From Cellulomonas sp. HZM (lineage in GTDB: Bacteria > Actinomycetota > Actinomycetes > Actinomycetales > Cellulomonadaceae), in contig NZ_JEOE01000001.1 of assembly GCF_000708885.1 (NCBI RefSeq), positions 124,001 through 188,000 on the forward strand: a stretch of 64,000 nt of DNA. The letters are read 5' to 3'. The notes under the pieces were generated by a model. The model made no database searches. It was not told where the DNA came from and saw only the letters and a list, made by a program, of their open reading frames with translations. Both the position numbers and the translations under genes were made by a program. Shown piece by piece: positions 47,241 through 61,682 of this stretch. Each line of letters begins with the position of its first letter. Positions within the stretch are counted from its first letter, which is position 1.

Positions 47241-47552
47241 TCACCCGAAGCGCGAGACCAAAGCCTCCACCTGGTGAGGTCCGAGGCCACGGACACGGCG
47301 GGTCTCCGAGATGCCGATCTCGGACATGATCGCACGCGCCTTGACCTTGCCGACGCCGGGGAGCGACTCGAGCAGGGCGACCACCTTGAGCTTGCCGATG
47401 GTCTCGTCCTTCTGGCCCTGTGCGATCACCTCCGAGAGCGACCCCTGGGAGTACTTGAGGCGGTTCTTCACCTCGGCACGGGCCTGCCGCGCCGCGGCGG
47501 CCTTCTGCAGCGCTGCGGCGCGCTGTTCGGGAGTCAGCGGAGGAAGAGCCAC
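47241..47552 (-). CDS. mihF: Actinobacterial integration host factor
   Basis: The protein has 103 residues. It begins VALPPLTPEQRAAALQKAA, followed by a long helix and the H2TH-like DNA-binding segment LLESLPGVGKVKARAIM and ISETRRVRGLGPHQ. It is a nucleoid-associated protein bending DNA without sequence specificity and essential in mycobacteria. GTG at 47552 is chosen because AAAGG then lies eight bases upstream; GTG at 47561 overlaps that site. It has its own good promoter at 47658-47686. Confidence 0.95.
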   Translation of the reverse strand: MALPPLTPEQRAAALQKAAAARQARAEVKNRLKYSQGSLSEVIAQGQKDETIGKLKVVALLESLPGVGKVKARAIMSEIGISETRRVRGLGPHQVEALVSRFG

Positions 47553-47657
47553 GCGCGTCACCTTTCGGTCGGTGCTCGATCGGCGTGCCGCACGTCCTTC
47601 CGGACGCCGGCGTTCGGTAAACCACGGTCGGCCCGCTCGCGCGGTGCCGTGCTTCCG

Positions 47658-47686
47658 AACCTAGCGAGCGCGCGCGTGCGCGGCAA
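47658..47686 (-). promoter_or_regulatory. Promoter of mihF
   Basis: On the minus strand TTGCCG (47686-47681) and TAGGTT (47663-47658) are spaced by 17 bases. Transcription would start near 47651 and give a leader of about 98 bases before mihF. Confidence 0.65.
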
Positions 47687-47763
47687 CGCAGGACGCCCGA
47701 TCTGCCTGCGAAGACATGGCAGGACGGCGTCCCGCCACCCGATCGGGCGCCCCGACGCGCTCG

Positions 47764-48611
47764 TCAGCCTCGCAGCGCGGCGGTCGCCTCGTCGCTCGCG
47801 GCGCGAGCGGCAGCACGCAGGTCCCCGACCTGGGGACCGGCGCGCAGCACGCCACGCGACGACGACGCGAGCACCTGTCGGCGGGCGCGACCGAAGACGG
47901 CGGCCAGCTCGGTCGGTCCAGCGCCCTGGGCACCGACGCCCGGCGCCAGGAGCGGTCCGCGCACGGCTTCGAGGTCCACCCCGGCGCGCTCGGCCGCGTC
48001 GCCGACGGTCGCGCCCACGACGAGACCGACGGACCCCAGCACGGACGCGTCCGCGTTGAGGGCCGCCGCACGCGCGGCCATCGTCGCAGCGACGGTCACG
48101 CCGTCCTCCGTCCGTGCGTGCTGCACCTCGTGACCCTCCTTGTTGGAGGTCAGGCACAGGACGAACAGGCCGCGTCCCGTCGCCAGCGCTGCGTCGACGG
48201 CGGGGTCCAGCGAGCCGAAGCCGAGGTACGGCGAGACCGTCAGCGCGTCGCCCGCGAGCGGCGAGCCGTCGCGCAGGAAGGCGTCCGCGTACGCGCCCAT
48301 GGTCGAACCGATGTCACCGCGCTTGGCGTCGACGACGACGAGCGTGCCCGTCTCGCGACCCGCGGCGACGACCTCCTCGAGCACCGCGAGCCCCGCCGAG
48401 CCGTGACGCTCGAAGAACGCCGCCTGCGGCTTGACGGCCGCGACCCTGCCCCCGACCGCGTCCATCACGGTCAGGGCGAACGACCGCAGACCCGCGGCGT
48501 CGTCGGTCAGGCCCCACTCGAGCAGGAGGCTCTCGTGCGGGTCGATGCCGACGCACAACGGCCCGTGCTCGTCCATCGCCGCCGCGAGCCGCGTGCCGAA
48601 CGGTGCGATGC

Positions 48612-48615
<4 letters not shown>
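47764..48615 (-). CDS. pyrF: Orotidine 5'-phosphate decarboxylase
   Basis: The protein has 283 residues, the longer actinobacterial type. Catalytic Lys/Asp residues lie in [36 protein letters not shown] and [11 protein letters not shown] are also typical. It makes UMP, the last step of the pathway encoded here. ATG at 48615 overlaps the carB stop by four bases. It is the last gene of the pyr operon; an imperfect GGCAGGA/TCCCGCC hairpin (47718-47736) follows before mihF. Confidence 0.96.
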
Positions 48616-51940
<3,325 letters not shown>

Positions 51941-51941
<1 letters not shown>

Positions 51942-53101
51942 CAGGCGGCACCCTTCTTGTTCTCGTTCATGAGGTCGACGAAGCGGTCGAAGAGGTAGGC
52001 GGCGTCGTGCGGGCCTGCGGCGGCCTCCGGGTGGTACTGCACCGAGAAGGCCGGCAGGTCGAGCGCGCGCAGCCCCTCGACGACGTCGTCGTTGAGGTCG
52101 ACGTGGCTCACGACGACGCGGCCGTAGCGACCGCCGTCGTGCGGTGCGACGGACTCGCCGTCGAGGGGCGCGTCCACGGCGAACCCGTGGTTGTGCGCCG
52201 TGATCTCGACCTTGCCGGTCGCCCGGTCCATGACCGGCTGGTTCACGCCGCGGTGGCCGTAGCCCAGCTTGTAGGTGCCGTACCCGAGCGCCCGGCCCAG
52301 GAGCTGGTTGCCGTAGCAGATGCCGAAGAACGGCACCTTGCGGTCGAGCACGCCGCGCAGCAGCTCGATCTCGTGCGTGGCGGCCGCGGGGTCACCCGGC
52401 CCGTTGGAGAAGAACACCCCGTCGGGCTCGACGGCGAGGACGTCGTCGAGGGTCGCGGTCGCGGGCAGCACGTGCACGCGGATGCCGCGCTCGGCCATGC
52501 GCTGGGGCGTCATGGCCTTGATGCCCAGGTCGATCGCCGCGACGGTGGCCACCGGGTCCGCGAGGGGCCCGCCGTCGGCGTCGAGCGCGTCGACGACGTA
52601 CGCCTCGTCGGTCGACACCTCGCCCGCCAGGTCGGCGCCGGCCATCGCCGGGGCCCCCTGCACGCGCTGCACGAGCTCGTCGGTCGGTGCGAGCGCGTCG
52701 CCCGAGAAGATGCCTGCGCGCATCACGCCGCGCTCGCGCAGGTGCCGCGTCAGCGCACGCGTGTCGATGTCGCTGATGCCGACGACGCCCTGCGCCACGA
52801 GCTCCTCGTCGAGCGTGCGCGACGCGCGCCAGCTCGAGGACCGGCGCGCGGGGTCGCGCACGACGTACCCGGCGACCCAGATGCGCCCCGACTCCGGGTC
52901 CTCGTCGTTGACACCGGTGTTGCCGACGTGCGGCGCCGTCATGACGACGATCTGGCGGTGGTACGAGGGGTCGGTCAGCGTCTCCTGGTAGCCGGTCATG
53001 CCGGTGTTGAAGACGATCTCGCCGAGCGTCTGCCCGGTGGCTCCGTAGGTCCGGCCCGCGAAGGTGCGGCCGTCCTCCAGGACGAGCACTGCGTCGCTCA
53101 T
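51941..53101 (-). CDS. carA: Carbamoyl-phosphate synthase, small subunit
   Basis: The protein has 386 residues. The N-terminal CarA-specific domain ([20 protein letters not shown]) is followed by a class I glutamine amidotransferase with nucleophile Cys in [12 protein letters not shown] and the His/Glu pair in [12 protein letters not shown]. It supplies ammonia to CarB. GAAGGAG lies before the ATG at 53101. The stop of the upstream membrane-protein gene is two bases away. Confidence 0.97.
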
Positions 53102-53103
53102 GG

Positions 53104-53658
53104 TCACTGCTCCTTCTCGCCGTCGTCCGTCGTCCCGGGCTGCGCGACCGCACGGTCCGTCAGCCCCTGCACCGCCTGCACCAGCAGCTCGCGGTCGTGC
53201 GCGTGCCGCGGCCGCAGGCCGGTGTCGATCCCTCGTCGTTCCTGCGGGTCGGGCTGCCACGTGAGCACCACGAGCCCCTCCCCGCCGACGACCTTGCCCG
53301 CGATCCCCGGCCCGAGCGCCGCGCCGCGCACCGTCGCCGCGGGCACGTACACGTCGTGCGCGCCGGTACGGGCGATCAGCACGCCCTCGTCGTGCACGCT
53401 CACTGATGCGGGGCTGCGGGTGCCGAGGTCACGCGCGACCACGCGGTCGAGCCAGTCGCCCGAGCGCGTCGTGGACACGTACGTCGCCTCGATCGGCCCG
53501 AGCCGAGCGGGTCCGAGGTCCACGGGGACGGCGGGCAGCTCGCGCACCGCGTCCTGCGTGGCACGTCCGCGGTGCTGCCAGCCCTTCCACATGCCCCACC
53601 ACGCGAGCGCGACGAGCACCACGAGCCCCGCGACCGATGCAGCCTGCCCACCCGTCAC
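53104..53658 (-). CDS. Membrane protein of the pyr operon (Rv1382-like)
   Basis: The protein has 184 residues: one N-terminal membrane helix (about 6-24) and a soluble domain outside it with [37 protein letters not shown] and [14 protein letters not shown]. This looks like a small PH-like beta domain. The equivalent position in M. tuberculosis holds Rv1382, also an uncharacterised membrane or exported protein. GTG at 53658 overlaps the pyrC stop by four bases, so it is firmly within the operon. It has no obvious enzymatic part in pyrimidine synthesis. Confidence 0.8.
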   Translation of the reverse strand: MTGGQAASVAGLVVLVALAWWGMWKGWQHRGRATQDAVRELPAVPVDLGPARLGPIEATYVSTTRSGDWLDRVVARDLGTRSPASVSVHDEGVLIARTGAHDVYVPAATVRGAALGPGIAGKVVGGEGLVVLTWQPDPQERRGIDTGLRPRHAHDRELLVQAVQGLTDRAVAQPGTTDDGEKEQ

Positions 53659-54979
53659 GGGCGCACCACGCCCTCGGCCAGCGGTGACCAGTCGCACGAG
53701 GCACCGTCGAGCACGGTCGCGCGACCGCGCAGGAAGGTGGAGACCACGCAGCCGGACAGCTCGCGCCCGCGGAACGGAGAGTTCACCGACTTGGTCGCCT
53801 GGTCCGCGGGGTTCACGACGCGTCGTGCGGCGGGGTCGACGAGCACGAGGTTGGCCGGCTCCCCGACGGCGATCGCACGCCCGTGGCCGTCGACGCGACC
53901 GATGCGCGCCGGCGCCTCCGAGAGCACGCGTGCGACGTCACGCCACGTCAGGCGACCGGTGTCGACCATCGTCTCCTGCACCACGGAGAGCGCCGTCTCC
54001 AGCCCCGTCATGCCGAACGCCGCGGCGGCCCACTCGCAGTCCTTGTCCTCGCGCGTGTGCGGCGCGTGGTCGGTCGCGACGATGTCGATCGTGCCGTCGG
54101 CGAGCCCCTCGCGGACGGCCTCGACGTCGCGCATCGTGCGCAGCGGCGGGTTGACCTTGAACGTCGGGTCGTAGCCACGGGCGAGCTCGTCGGTGAGCAT
54201 CAGGTGGTGCGGGGTGACCTCCGCGGTCACGTCGATGCCGCGTGACTTCGCCCACCGGATGATCTCGACCGAGCCCGCGGTCGACAGGTGGCACACGTGC
54301 AGGCGCGAGCCGACGTGCTCGGCAAGCAGCACGTCGCGCGCGATGATCGCCTCCTCGGCGACCGCGGGCCAGCCCGCGAGACCGAGCTCGGCGGACACCA
54401 CGCCCTCGTGCATCTGCGCGCCCTCGGTCAGGCGCGGCTCCTGCGCGTGCTGCGCGACCACGCCGTCGAACGCCTTGACGTACTCGAGCGCGCGCCGCAT
54501 CACCACGGGGTCGTGCACGCACTTCCCGTCGTCCGAGAACACCCGCACGCGTGCCTGCGACTCGGCCATGGCACCCAGCTCCGCGAGCCGCTCGCCCTCG
54601 AGGCCCACCGTCACGGCACCCACGGGGTGGACGTCGACCCAGCCCGCCTCGCGGCCCAGCCGCCACACCTGCTCGACGACGCCCGCCGTGTCCTGCGTCG
54701 GGGTGGTGTTCGCCATCGCGTGCACCGCGGTGAAGCCGCCCATGGCCGCCGCGCGCGTGCCCGAGGAGATCGTCTCGGCGTCCTCCCGGCCCGGCTCGCG
54801 CAGGTGGGTGTGCAGGTCGACGAGCCCGGGCAGCAGCACGAGACCGCGGCCGTCGATCTCGACGACGTCGTCGCCGCGCTCGAGACCCGTGCCGATCGCG
54901 GCGATCTCGCCGTCCGCGAGCAGGACGTCGACGGGGCTCTCGCCGTAGGGCGCCACCTGGCGCAGGAGGTACTGCCGGC

Positions 54980-54983
<4 letters not shown>
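53655..54983 (-). CDS. pyrC: Dihydroorotase
   Basis: The protein has 442 residues. Zinc ligands and family motifs are visible: [46 protein letters not shown] and, near the C-terminus, [12 protein letters not shown]. It cyclises carbamoyl aspartate. It is the type I dihydroorotase usually found with pyrB. GTG at 54983 overlaps the pyrB stop by four bases. Confidence 0.97.
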
Positions 54984-56700
<1,717 letters not shown>

Positions 56701-57465
56701 TCACGTCGGCTGGCGAGCGACGACGACCGTCCCGTCGACGTCGTCGTCCTCGACGACGCGCGCCCGCAGCCCGGCGGCGTGCGCGACCGCGAGGGTCGCG
56801 GCGGACTGCGCGCGGCTGGTCTCGACCACCACGGTCCCGCCCGGTGCGAGCCACCGCCGTGCGTCCGCGAGCACGCGGCGGTGCAGGTCCAGCCCGTCGT
56901 CGCCGCCGTCGAGCGCGATGCGGTGCTCGTGGTCGCGTGCCTCGGCCGGCATGAGCGGCACGTGCGCGGTCGGGACGTACGGGGCGTTGACCGCGACCGC
57001 GTCGACACGACCGAGCAACGCCGACGGCAGGGCATCGAACAGGTCGCCCTCGTGCACGTCGTCCGGCCCGAGGTTCCGACGTGCGCACGCGACCGCCACC
57101 GGGTCGACGTCCGCCGCGTGCACCACGGCGCCCGGGACCCTGGTGCGCAGGGCGAGGCCGATCGCACCCGTCCCGCAGCACAGGTCGACGACGAGCGGTG
57201 CGGCGACGTCGCGCAGCGCGTGGAGGACCTCGCGCACGACGAGCTCGGTGCGCAGCCGCGGGACGAACACCCCGGGCGCGACGAGCACACGCAGACCGTC
57301 GAACCGCGCCCACCCGAGCACCTGCTCGAGCGGCTCCCCCGCGACGCGACGAGCGACGAGCGCCGCGAGGTCGTCGTGCGGCTCGGCGAGCAGCTCGTCG
57401 GCCTCGTCCTCCGCGAAGACGCAGCCCGCTGCACGCAGCCGCGCCACGAGGGCGTCCCTGTCCAT
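56701..57465 (-). CDS. PrmC-related N5-glutamine methyltransferase
   Basis: The protein has 254 residues. The SAM-binding motif VVDLCCGTGAIGLAL is followed by VNAPYVPTAHVPLMP. In PrmC/HemK the catalytic motif is NPPY; here it is NAPY, which marks a separate subgroup of unknown substrate and argues against this being the release-factor enzyme. The N-terminal helical region and GEPLEQVLGWARFDGL match the family. ATG at 57465 follows GAGG. It lies directly before the pyr leader but probably has its own transcript. Confidence 0.87.
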   Translation of the reverse strand: MDRDALVARLRAAGCVFAEDEADELLAEPHDDLAALVARRVAGEPLEQVLGWARFDGLRVLVAPGVFVPRLRTELVVREVLHALRDVAAPLVVDLCCGTGAIGLALRTRVPGAVVHAADVDPVAVACARRNLGPDDVHEGDLFDALPSALLGRVDAVAVNAPYVPTAHVPLMPAEARDHEHRIALDGGDDGLDLHRRVLADARRWLAPGGTVVVETSRAQSAATLAVAHAAGLRARVVEDDDVDGTVVVARQPT

Positions 57466-57535
57466 CACCCGATCCTCGCGCACGTCACCCGGTTGCCACG
57501 TCAGGTCGGGAGGTCTGCGCGCCGATGTCCTGTTC

Positions 57536-59818
57536 GTGCTCGGAACGGTGCCGACGTGGGTCACGGTGGTCCAGCTGCTCGTGGCTGGGCTCGTCGCCGG
57601 CTTCTGCCTGCTCCAGTGGATCTGGTGGCGCGGCGAGGAACGGCCCACGGGCGCGGTCTGGGCGATGACGTGGTGCGCGGACATCGTGCTGATGCTGCTC
57701 GTCGGCGGCCTGTTCGCGTTCACGTCCCCCGGTCCGGTCCAGGACGTCGCGCAGTTCGCCCACACCCAGCTCGTCGCGGTGTTCCTCGTGCTGGCCATCC
57801 CCACGACGCGCGCGCTCGGGGGCGGCCCCGCGCCGCGCGGCTGGCTCGCGGCGTGCACGGTCCTCATCGCGGCCAACGCGTTCCTGTGGTGGTGGCCGCC
57901 GACCACCCCCCGTGGGCGCGACCACGCGGTCGTGGTCACCGGCGTCCTCGTCGCCGTGGCGCTCGTCGTGATCACGTACGTCGCCGCCGCGATCGGCCCG
58001 CAGAAGGTGTCGAGGCTGGGCGCGCTGCTGGTCCTCGCGGGGGCCGAGTCGATCGCGATGCTGACCGCGGGCGGCCTGGTGCCCGACGACACGTTCAGCG
58101 CGATGCTCACCGCGCTGTGGTCGGTGCCTCTCGGGTTCGGCCTCGGCAGCGTCGCCCTCGTCCGGCTCCGGCAGGCCCAGCACGTGTCACGCCGTCGTCG
58201 GGCCATGCGGGACGCGCTCGCTCGGCTCGCCAACGCCGCGTGGTTCGTGCGGGACGCCGACAGCCTGCTCGTGCGCGCACGCGACGAGGCCCGCTCGGTG
58301 CTCGGGGACGACCTCGTCGAGGGCTCGCTGCGCCCGATCTCCCACGGACGCTTCGTCACCGAGCTCTTCTCGCCCGCGGTCACGGGTCCGCTCGAGCGCA
58401 CGTTCCTCGTCGACCTCGCGCAGGTCGTCTCCGCGGCGGCCGAACGCTACGCGCTGACCGAGAGCCTCGAGCGCACGGCCTACACCGACACGCTGACCCG
58501 GCTGCCCAACCGCCGCGCCGTCGAGCAGCACCTGCGTGACGTGGTGGAGCGCGCCAACGTCGAGCGCACGCGGGTCTCCCTGGTCTACTGCGACCTCGAC
58601 GGCTTCAAGCGCTTCAACGACCTGCACGGGCACGAAGGCGGCGACGGGGTGCTGGTCCGCGTCGGCGAGCACCTGCGTGCGCTCGCTGCGGGCGACGACG
58701 ACAGGTTCGTCGGACGCCTCGGCGGCGACGAGTTCGTCGTGGTGATCGCGCGTGCGCCCGACGACGTCGCGCTCGTGCACCTCGCGCGCTCGCTGCGTGA
58801 CGGGTTCGTCGACCGCACCGTCGGCGCGCGGCCTGCCCGCCTGTCCGTCGGCGTGGCGACGTGGACCCCCGGTGACGTGATCGACCCCGACGCGCTCATG
58901 CGCCACGCGGACCTCGCGATGCTCGAGGCCAAGCGGTCCCGGTCGGGCTTCCGGGTGTACGACCGCGCGCTGCGCCGGCGCGTGGAGGCCAGCCACTACC
59001 AACGCGCTGCGCTCGAGGCCGCCGTCACCGACGAGCACTTCACCGCGTACTTCCAGCCCGTCGTCGACGCCCGAACGCTCGAGGTGCTGCAGGTCGAGAC
59101 CCTCGCGCGCTGGGACGACCACGGGCAGCTGCTCCTGCCGTCGGACTGGCTCGAGCTCGCCGAGGAGACCGGCCTGATCGTGCCGATCGGGCTCTCGATG
59201 CTGTCGCAGGCGCGGCGTGCCCTCGAGCGGTTCCAGATCCCCGTCGCGGTCAACCTCGCCGCACGCCAGCTCGCCGAGCCGGACGCGCTCGAGCAGATCG
59301 AGGCCGCGTGGGGCGACGCGTACTGGGAGCACCTGACGCTCGAGATCACCGAGTCGGCCCTGGTACGCACCGGTCCCGCGATCCCGCTGCTGTCCGAGCT
59401 GCGCGCACGCGGTGCCCGGATCGCGGTCGACGACTTCGGCACGGGGTACTCCTCGCTCGCCCGGCTGTCCCGGTTGCCCGTCGACGTCCTGAAGATCGAC
59501 CGCTCGTTCGTGCGTGAGGTACGCACCGACCGCGGCGCATCCGTCATCCGCGCGATCCTCGAGCTCGCGCACGTCCACGGCCTCGACGTCGTGGCCGAGG
59601 GCGTCGAGTCCTCCCCCGACCTTGCTCGGCTCGTCGAGCTCGGTGTCCGGCGCGTGCAGGGCAACTTCCTCGGCAGGGCCGCGCCGACCCTCCCGGTGCG
59701 CGGGCCGCGCCCGGGCGGGCCCGAGTGGCACGCGGCGCAGCGCACCCTGCGCGTCGTCCCGACGCAGCCGAGGGGACCTGAGACCGGCCCCGTCACCGTC
59801 GTGCCGCACCTCGCCTGA
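57536..59818 (+). CDS. Membrane-bound GGDEF-EAL cyclic-di-GMP protein
   Basis: The protein has about 760 residues. Seven or so N-terminal membrane helices form a putative sensor. A GGDEF domain (GRLGGDEFVVV) with an intact active-site motif follows; its usual RxxD inhibitory site is replaced by DDDR. The EAL domain keeps catalytic residues although EAL reads ETL (VETLARW), with VNLAARQL, EITESAL, DDFGTGYSSL, LKIDRSF and AEGVE. Both making and breaking cyclic di-GMP are possible. The start is uncertain: GTG 57536 and GTG 57548 are in frame without good ribosome-binding sites. A strong terminator follows. Confidence 0.88.
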   Translation: MLGTVPTWVTVVQLLVAGLVAGFCLLQWIWWRGEERPTGAVWAMTWCADIVLMLLVGGLFAFTSPGPVQDVAQFAHTQLVAVFLVLAIPTTRALGGGPAPRGWLAACTVLIAANAFLWWWPPTTPRGRDHAVVVTGVLVAVALVVITYVAAAIGPQKVSRLGALLVLAGAESIAMLTAGGLVPDDTFSAMLTALWSVPLGFGLGSVALVRLRQAQHVSRRRRAMRDALARLANAAWFVRDADSLLVRARDEARSVLGDDLVEGSLRPISHGRFVTELFSPAVTGPLERTFLVDLAQVVSAAAERYALTESLERTAYTDTLTRLPNRRAVEQHLRDVVERANVERTRVSLVYCDLDGFKRFNDLHGHEGGDGVLVRVGEHLRALAAGDDDRFVGRLGGDEFVVVIARAPDDVALVHLARSLRDGFVDRTVGARPARLSVGVATWTPGDVIDPDALMRHADLAMLEAKRSRSGFRVYDRALRRRVEASHYQRAALEAAVTDEHFTAYFQPVVDARTLEVLQVETLARWDDHGQLLLPSDWLELAEETGLIVPIGLSMLSQARRALERFQIPVAVNLAARQLAEPDALEQIEAAWGDAYWEHLTLEITESALVRTGPAIPLLSELRARGARIAVDDFGTGYSSLARLSRLPVDVLKIDRSFVREVRTDRGASVIRAILELAHVHGLDVVAEGVESSPDLARLVELGVRRVQGNFLGRAAPTLPVRGPRPGGPEWHAAQRTLRVVPTQPRGPETGPVTVVPHLA

Positions 59819-59844
59819 GGACCTCCGCGTCGCCCGTGGGACGA

Positions 59845-59880
59845 CGAAGGGCGCCCCGCTCGTGAGCGGGGCGCCCTTCG
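59845..59880. terminator. Bidirectional terminator between GGDEF-EAL gene and nusB
   Basis: A perfect 16-bp inverted repeat (59845-59860 with 59865-59880) has a four-base CGTG loop. It begins 27 bases after the GGDEF-EAL stop and ends 19 bases from the nusB stop, so it can end transcription from both sides. Confidence 0.85.
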
Positions 59881-59899
59881 TACGTCGGACGGCGAGCCG

Positions 59900-60316
59900 T
59901 CAGGCCAGCAGCGTCGGCTTCAGGTCGACGATGCGGCCCAGGAGACCGTTCACGAAGCTCGGTGAGTCGTCGGTCGACAGCGCACGCGCCAGCTCGACCG
60001 CCTCGTCCACGGCGACCGCGTCGGGCACGTCGTCGTTGAACAGGATCTCCCACGTGCCGAGGCGCAGCAGCGCCCGGTCGACCGCGGGCATCCGGTCGAT
60101 CGTCCAGCCCTGCGCATGCGTCGCGAGCAGCTCGTCGATGCGCTCCGCGTGGGCGACGACGCCCTCGACGAGCTCGACCGAGTACTGCGGCAGCGCCGCC
60201 TCGGTGCCGGGCTCGGCGATGCGCTGCGCGAGCAGCGTCACGGGCTCGATGCCGCGCTGGTCGGCCTCGAACAGGACGTCGACGGCCCGCTTGCGGGCCT
60301 TCGTGCGAGCTCCCAC
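59900..60316 (-). CDS. nusB: Transcription antitermination factor NusB
   Basis: The protein has 138 residues. The all-helical NusB fold starts RTKARKRAVDVLFEADQRGI, and the segments RMPAVDRALLRLGTWEIL and AVDEAVELARALSTDDSPSFVNG (read as DEAVELARAL and SFVNGLLG) are conserved. It acts with NusE/S10 in rRNA antitermination. It starts one base after the efp stop, forming an efp-nusB operon as in other actinobacteria. Confidence 0.95.
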   Translation of the reverse strand: MGARTKARKRAVDVLFEADQRGIEPVTLLAQRIAEPGTEAALPQYSVELVEGVVAHAERIDELLATHAQGWTIDRMPAVDRALLRLGTWEILFNDDVPDAVAVDEAVELARALSTDDSPSFVNGLLGRIVDLKPTLLA

Positions 60317-60317
60317 G

Positions 60318-60881
60318 TCAGTCGTTCACGCGGCCCAGGTACGACCCGTCGCGCGTGTCGACCTTGACCTTGGTGTTCGACTCGAGGAAGAGCGGGACCT
60401 GGATCTCGTAGCCCGTCTCGAGCGTTGCGGGCTTGGTGCCGGCCGACGAGCGGTCGCCCTGCAGACCGGGCTCGGTGTAGGTCACCTCGAGGACGACCGA
60501 CGGCGGGAGCTCGACGTAGAGCGGGACGCCCTCGTTCGTCGCGACCAGCGCGCTCTGGTTCTCGAGCATGAAGTTCGCGGCGTCGCCCACCGTCGCGGCG
60601 GGGACGTGGATCTGGTCGTACGTGTCCGTGTCCATGAACACGAAGTCGTCGCCGTCCTTGTACAGGTACTGGTAGTCGCGCTTGTCGACGTTCGCCGTCT
60701 CGACCTTGATGCCGGCGTTGAAGGTGCGGTCGACGACCTTGCCGCTGAGCACGTTCTTCAGCTTGGTGCGCACGAACGCGCCACCCTTGCCGGGCTTGAC
60801 GTGCTGGAACTCGATGACGGTCCAGAGCTGGCCGTCGATGCGCAGGACGGTGCCGTTCTTCAGGTCGTTCGTGGTGGCCAC
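60318..60881 (-). CDS. efp: Elongation factor P
   Basis: The protein has 187 residues, the normal size, with three OB-like domains. The tip of domain I is [17 protein letters not shown] with Lys32 at the position that contacts the peptidyl-transferase centre. No epmA/epmB genes are seen here, as expected for actinobacteria. EF-P relieves stalling at polyproline. GTG at 60881 is preceded by AGGAAG. A -10-like TACGAT lies at 61031-61026 on this strand. Confidence 0.96.
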   Translation of the reverse strand: MATTNDLKNGTVLRIDGQLWTVIEFQHVKPGKGGAFVRTKLKNVLSGKVVDRTFNAGIKVETANVDKRDYQYLYKDGDDFVFMDTDTYDQIHVPAATVGDAANFMLENQSALVATNEGVPLYVELPPSVVLEVTYTEPGLQGDRSSAGTKPATLETGYEIQVPLFLESNTKVKVDTRDGSYLGRVND

Positions 60882-61025
60882 GGTGGGTCGCTTCCTGTCG
60901 TCGTCATGGGGCCCGTGCGGGCGGGCCGGCGGTCTCGTCCGGCGCGCCACGAGCTGCGGACGCCGGGCCGAAGGTGCGCTGCGCGGCGAGACCGAGGTCG
61001 GGTGCCGGCGCGCGGGCCGCCGACC

Positions 61026-61031
61026 ATCGTA
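61026..61031 (-). promoter_or_regulatory. -10 box of efp-nusB
   Basis: TACGAT on the minus strand would start transcription near 61019, giving a leader of about 138 bases. The -35 region lies in a 15-bp repeat and is weak. Confidence 0.4.
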
Positions 61032-61050
61032 CCTGCAGCCGCACCTGTAA

Positions 61051-61110
61051 TGCTCAGGGCACGGCTGCTCAGGGCGCGGCTGCTCAGCGCCTTGCTGCTC
61101 ACGCCAGCAG
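61051..61110. repeat. Four degenerate 15-bp tandem units at the end of a membrane-protein gene
   Basis: Units starting TGCTCA occur at 61051, 61066, 61081 and 61096. The first two differ by one base and the others diverge. On the minus strand each contains TGAGCA, so each copy carries a TGA; one of these is the stop codon (61101-61099) of the membrane protein. Confidence 0.75.
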
Positions 61111-61563
61111 CGCGCGGGCGCCGATGCCGATGCCGGCCGCCCACACCAGCGAGGCGAGCGTGCCGATCACGAACCGCTCGGACGCGCCCGGGTTCTCCTT
61201 CAGCTCGGGGAAGCGTCCCAGGCCCTTGATGGCGACGACGGCCGCGATGCCCGCCGGCTCGTCGACGAGCACGCACATCGTCACGGCGAAGCGCTCGAGG
61301 ATGCCGATCCACGTGCCGCCACGCAGTGCCGCGAGGGCCTGCGGGCTCTCGGGGCCGTCGATGCGCCGCGCAGCCTCGGGCCCCTCACGGTCGTCACCGG
61401 GACCGTCGCGGTGCGGCGCGTGCGGCACGTGCGGCACGTGCGGCCCGGTGCTCGGCGCACCGGCGTCCGACGACCGCGACGCGAGGCGTAGCACGCCCCG
61501 CACAGCGGGCCACCCGCCCAGGGCGGACAGGACCAGTGCGAGCACGACGACGATGACGGTCAC
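61099..61563 (-). CDS. Conserved membrane protein found beside satD
   Basis: The protein has 154 residues. One N-terminal membrane helix is followed by a low-complexity linker ([10 protein letters not shown] near 42-51, charged residues to 70) and a conserved C-terminal half: [41 protein letters not shown], then a final helix. This C-terminal pattern recurs in membrane proteins encoded beside SatD-family genes in actinobacteria, from memory. The start is GTG at 61563; satD ends 119 bases upstream. Function is unknown. Confidence 0.78.
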   Translation of the reverse strand: MTVIVVVLALVLSALGGWPAVRGVLRLASRSSDAGAPSTGPHVPHVPHAPHRDGPGDDREGPEAARRIDGPESPQALAALRGGTWIGILERFAVTMCVLVDEPAGIAAVVAIKGLGRFPELKENPGASERFVIGTLASLVWAAGIGIGARALLA

Positions 61564-61682
61564 GGATGACCTTCCTGGAGGCGGGACGCGTTCGCGCGAG
61601 GGGTGCGACCACTGCGGACGATCGTGGCGGAGACCACCGACACGATCCACCCGACACCCCGGCGCAAGCGGTCGGAGCGTGG

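Noticed and set aside
47553-47561. GTG 47561 as the start of mihF
   Set aside because: The AAAGG ribosome-binding site would overlap this codon; GTG 47552 has correct spacing and gives the N-terminus seen in mycobacterial mihF.
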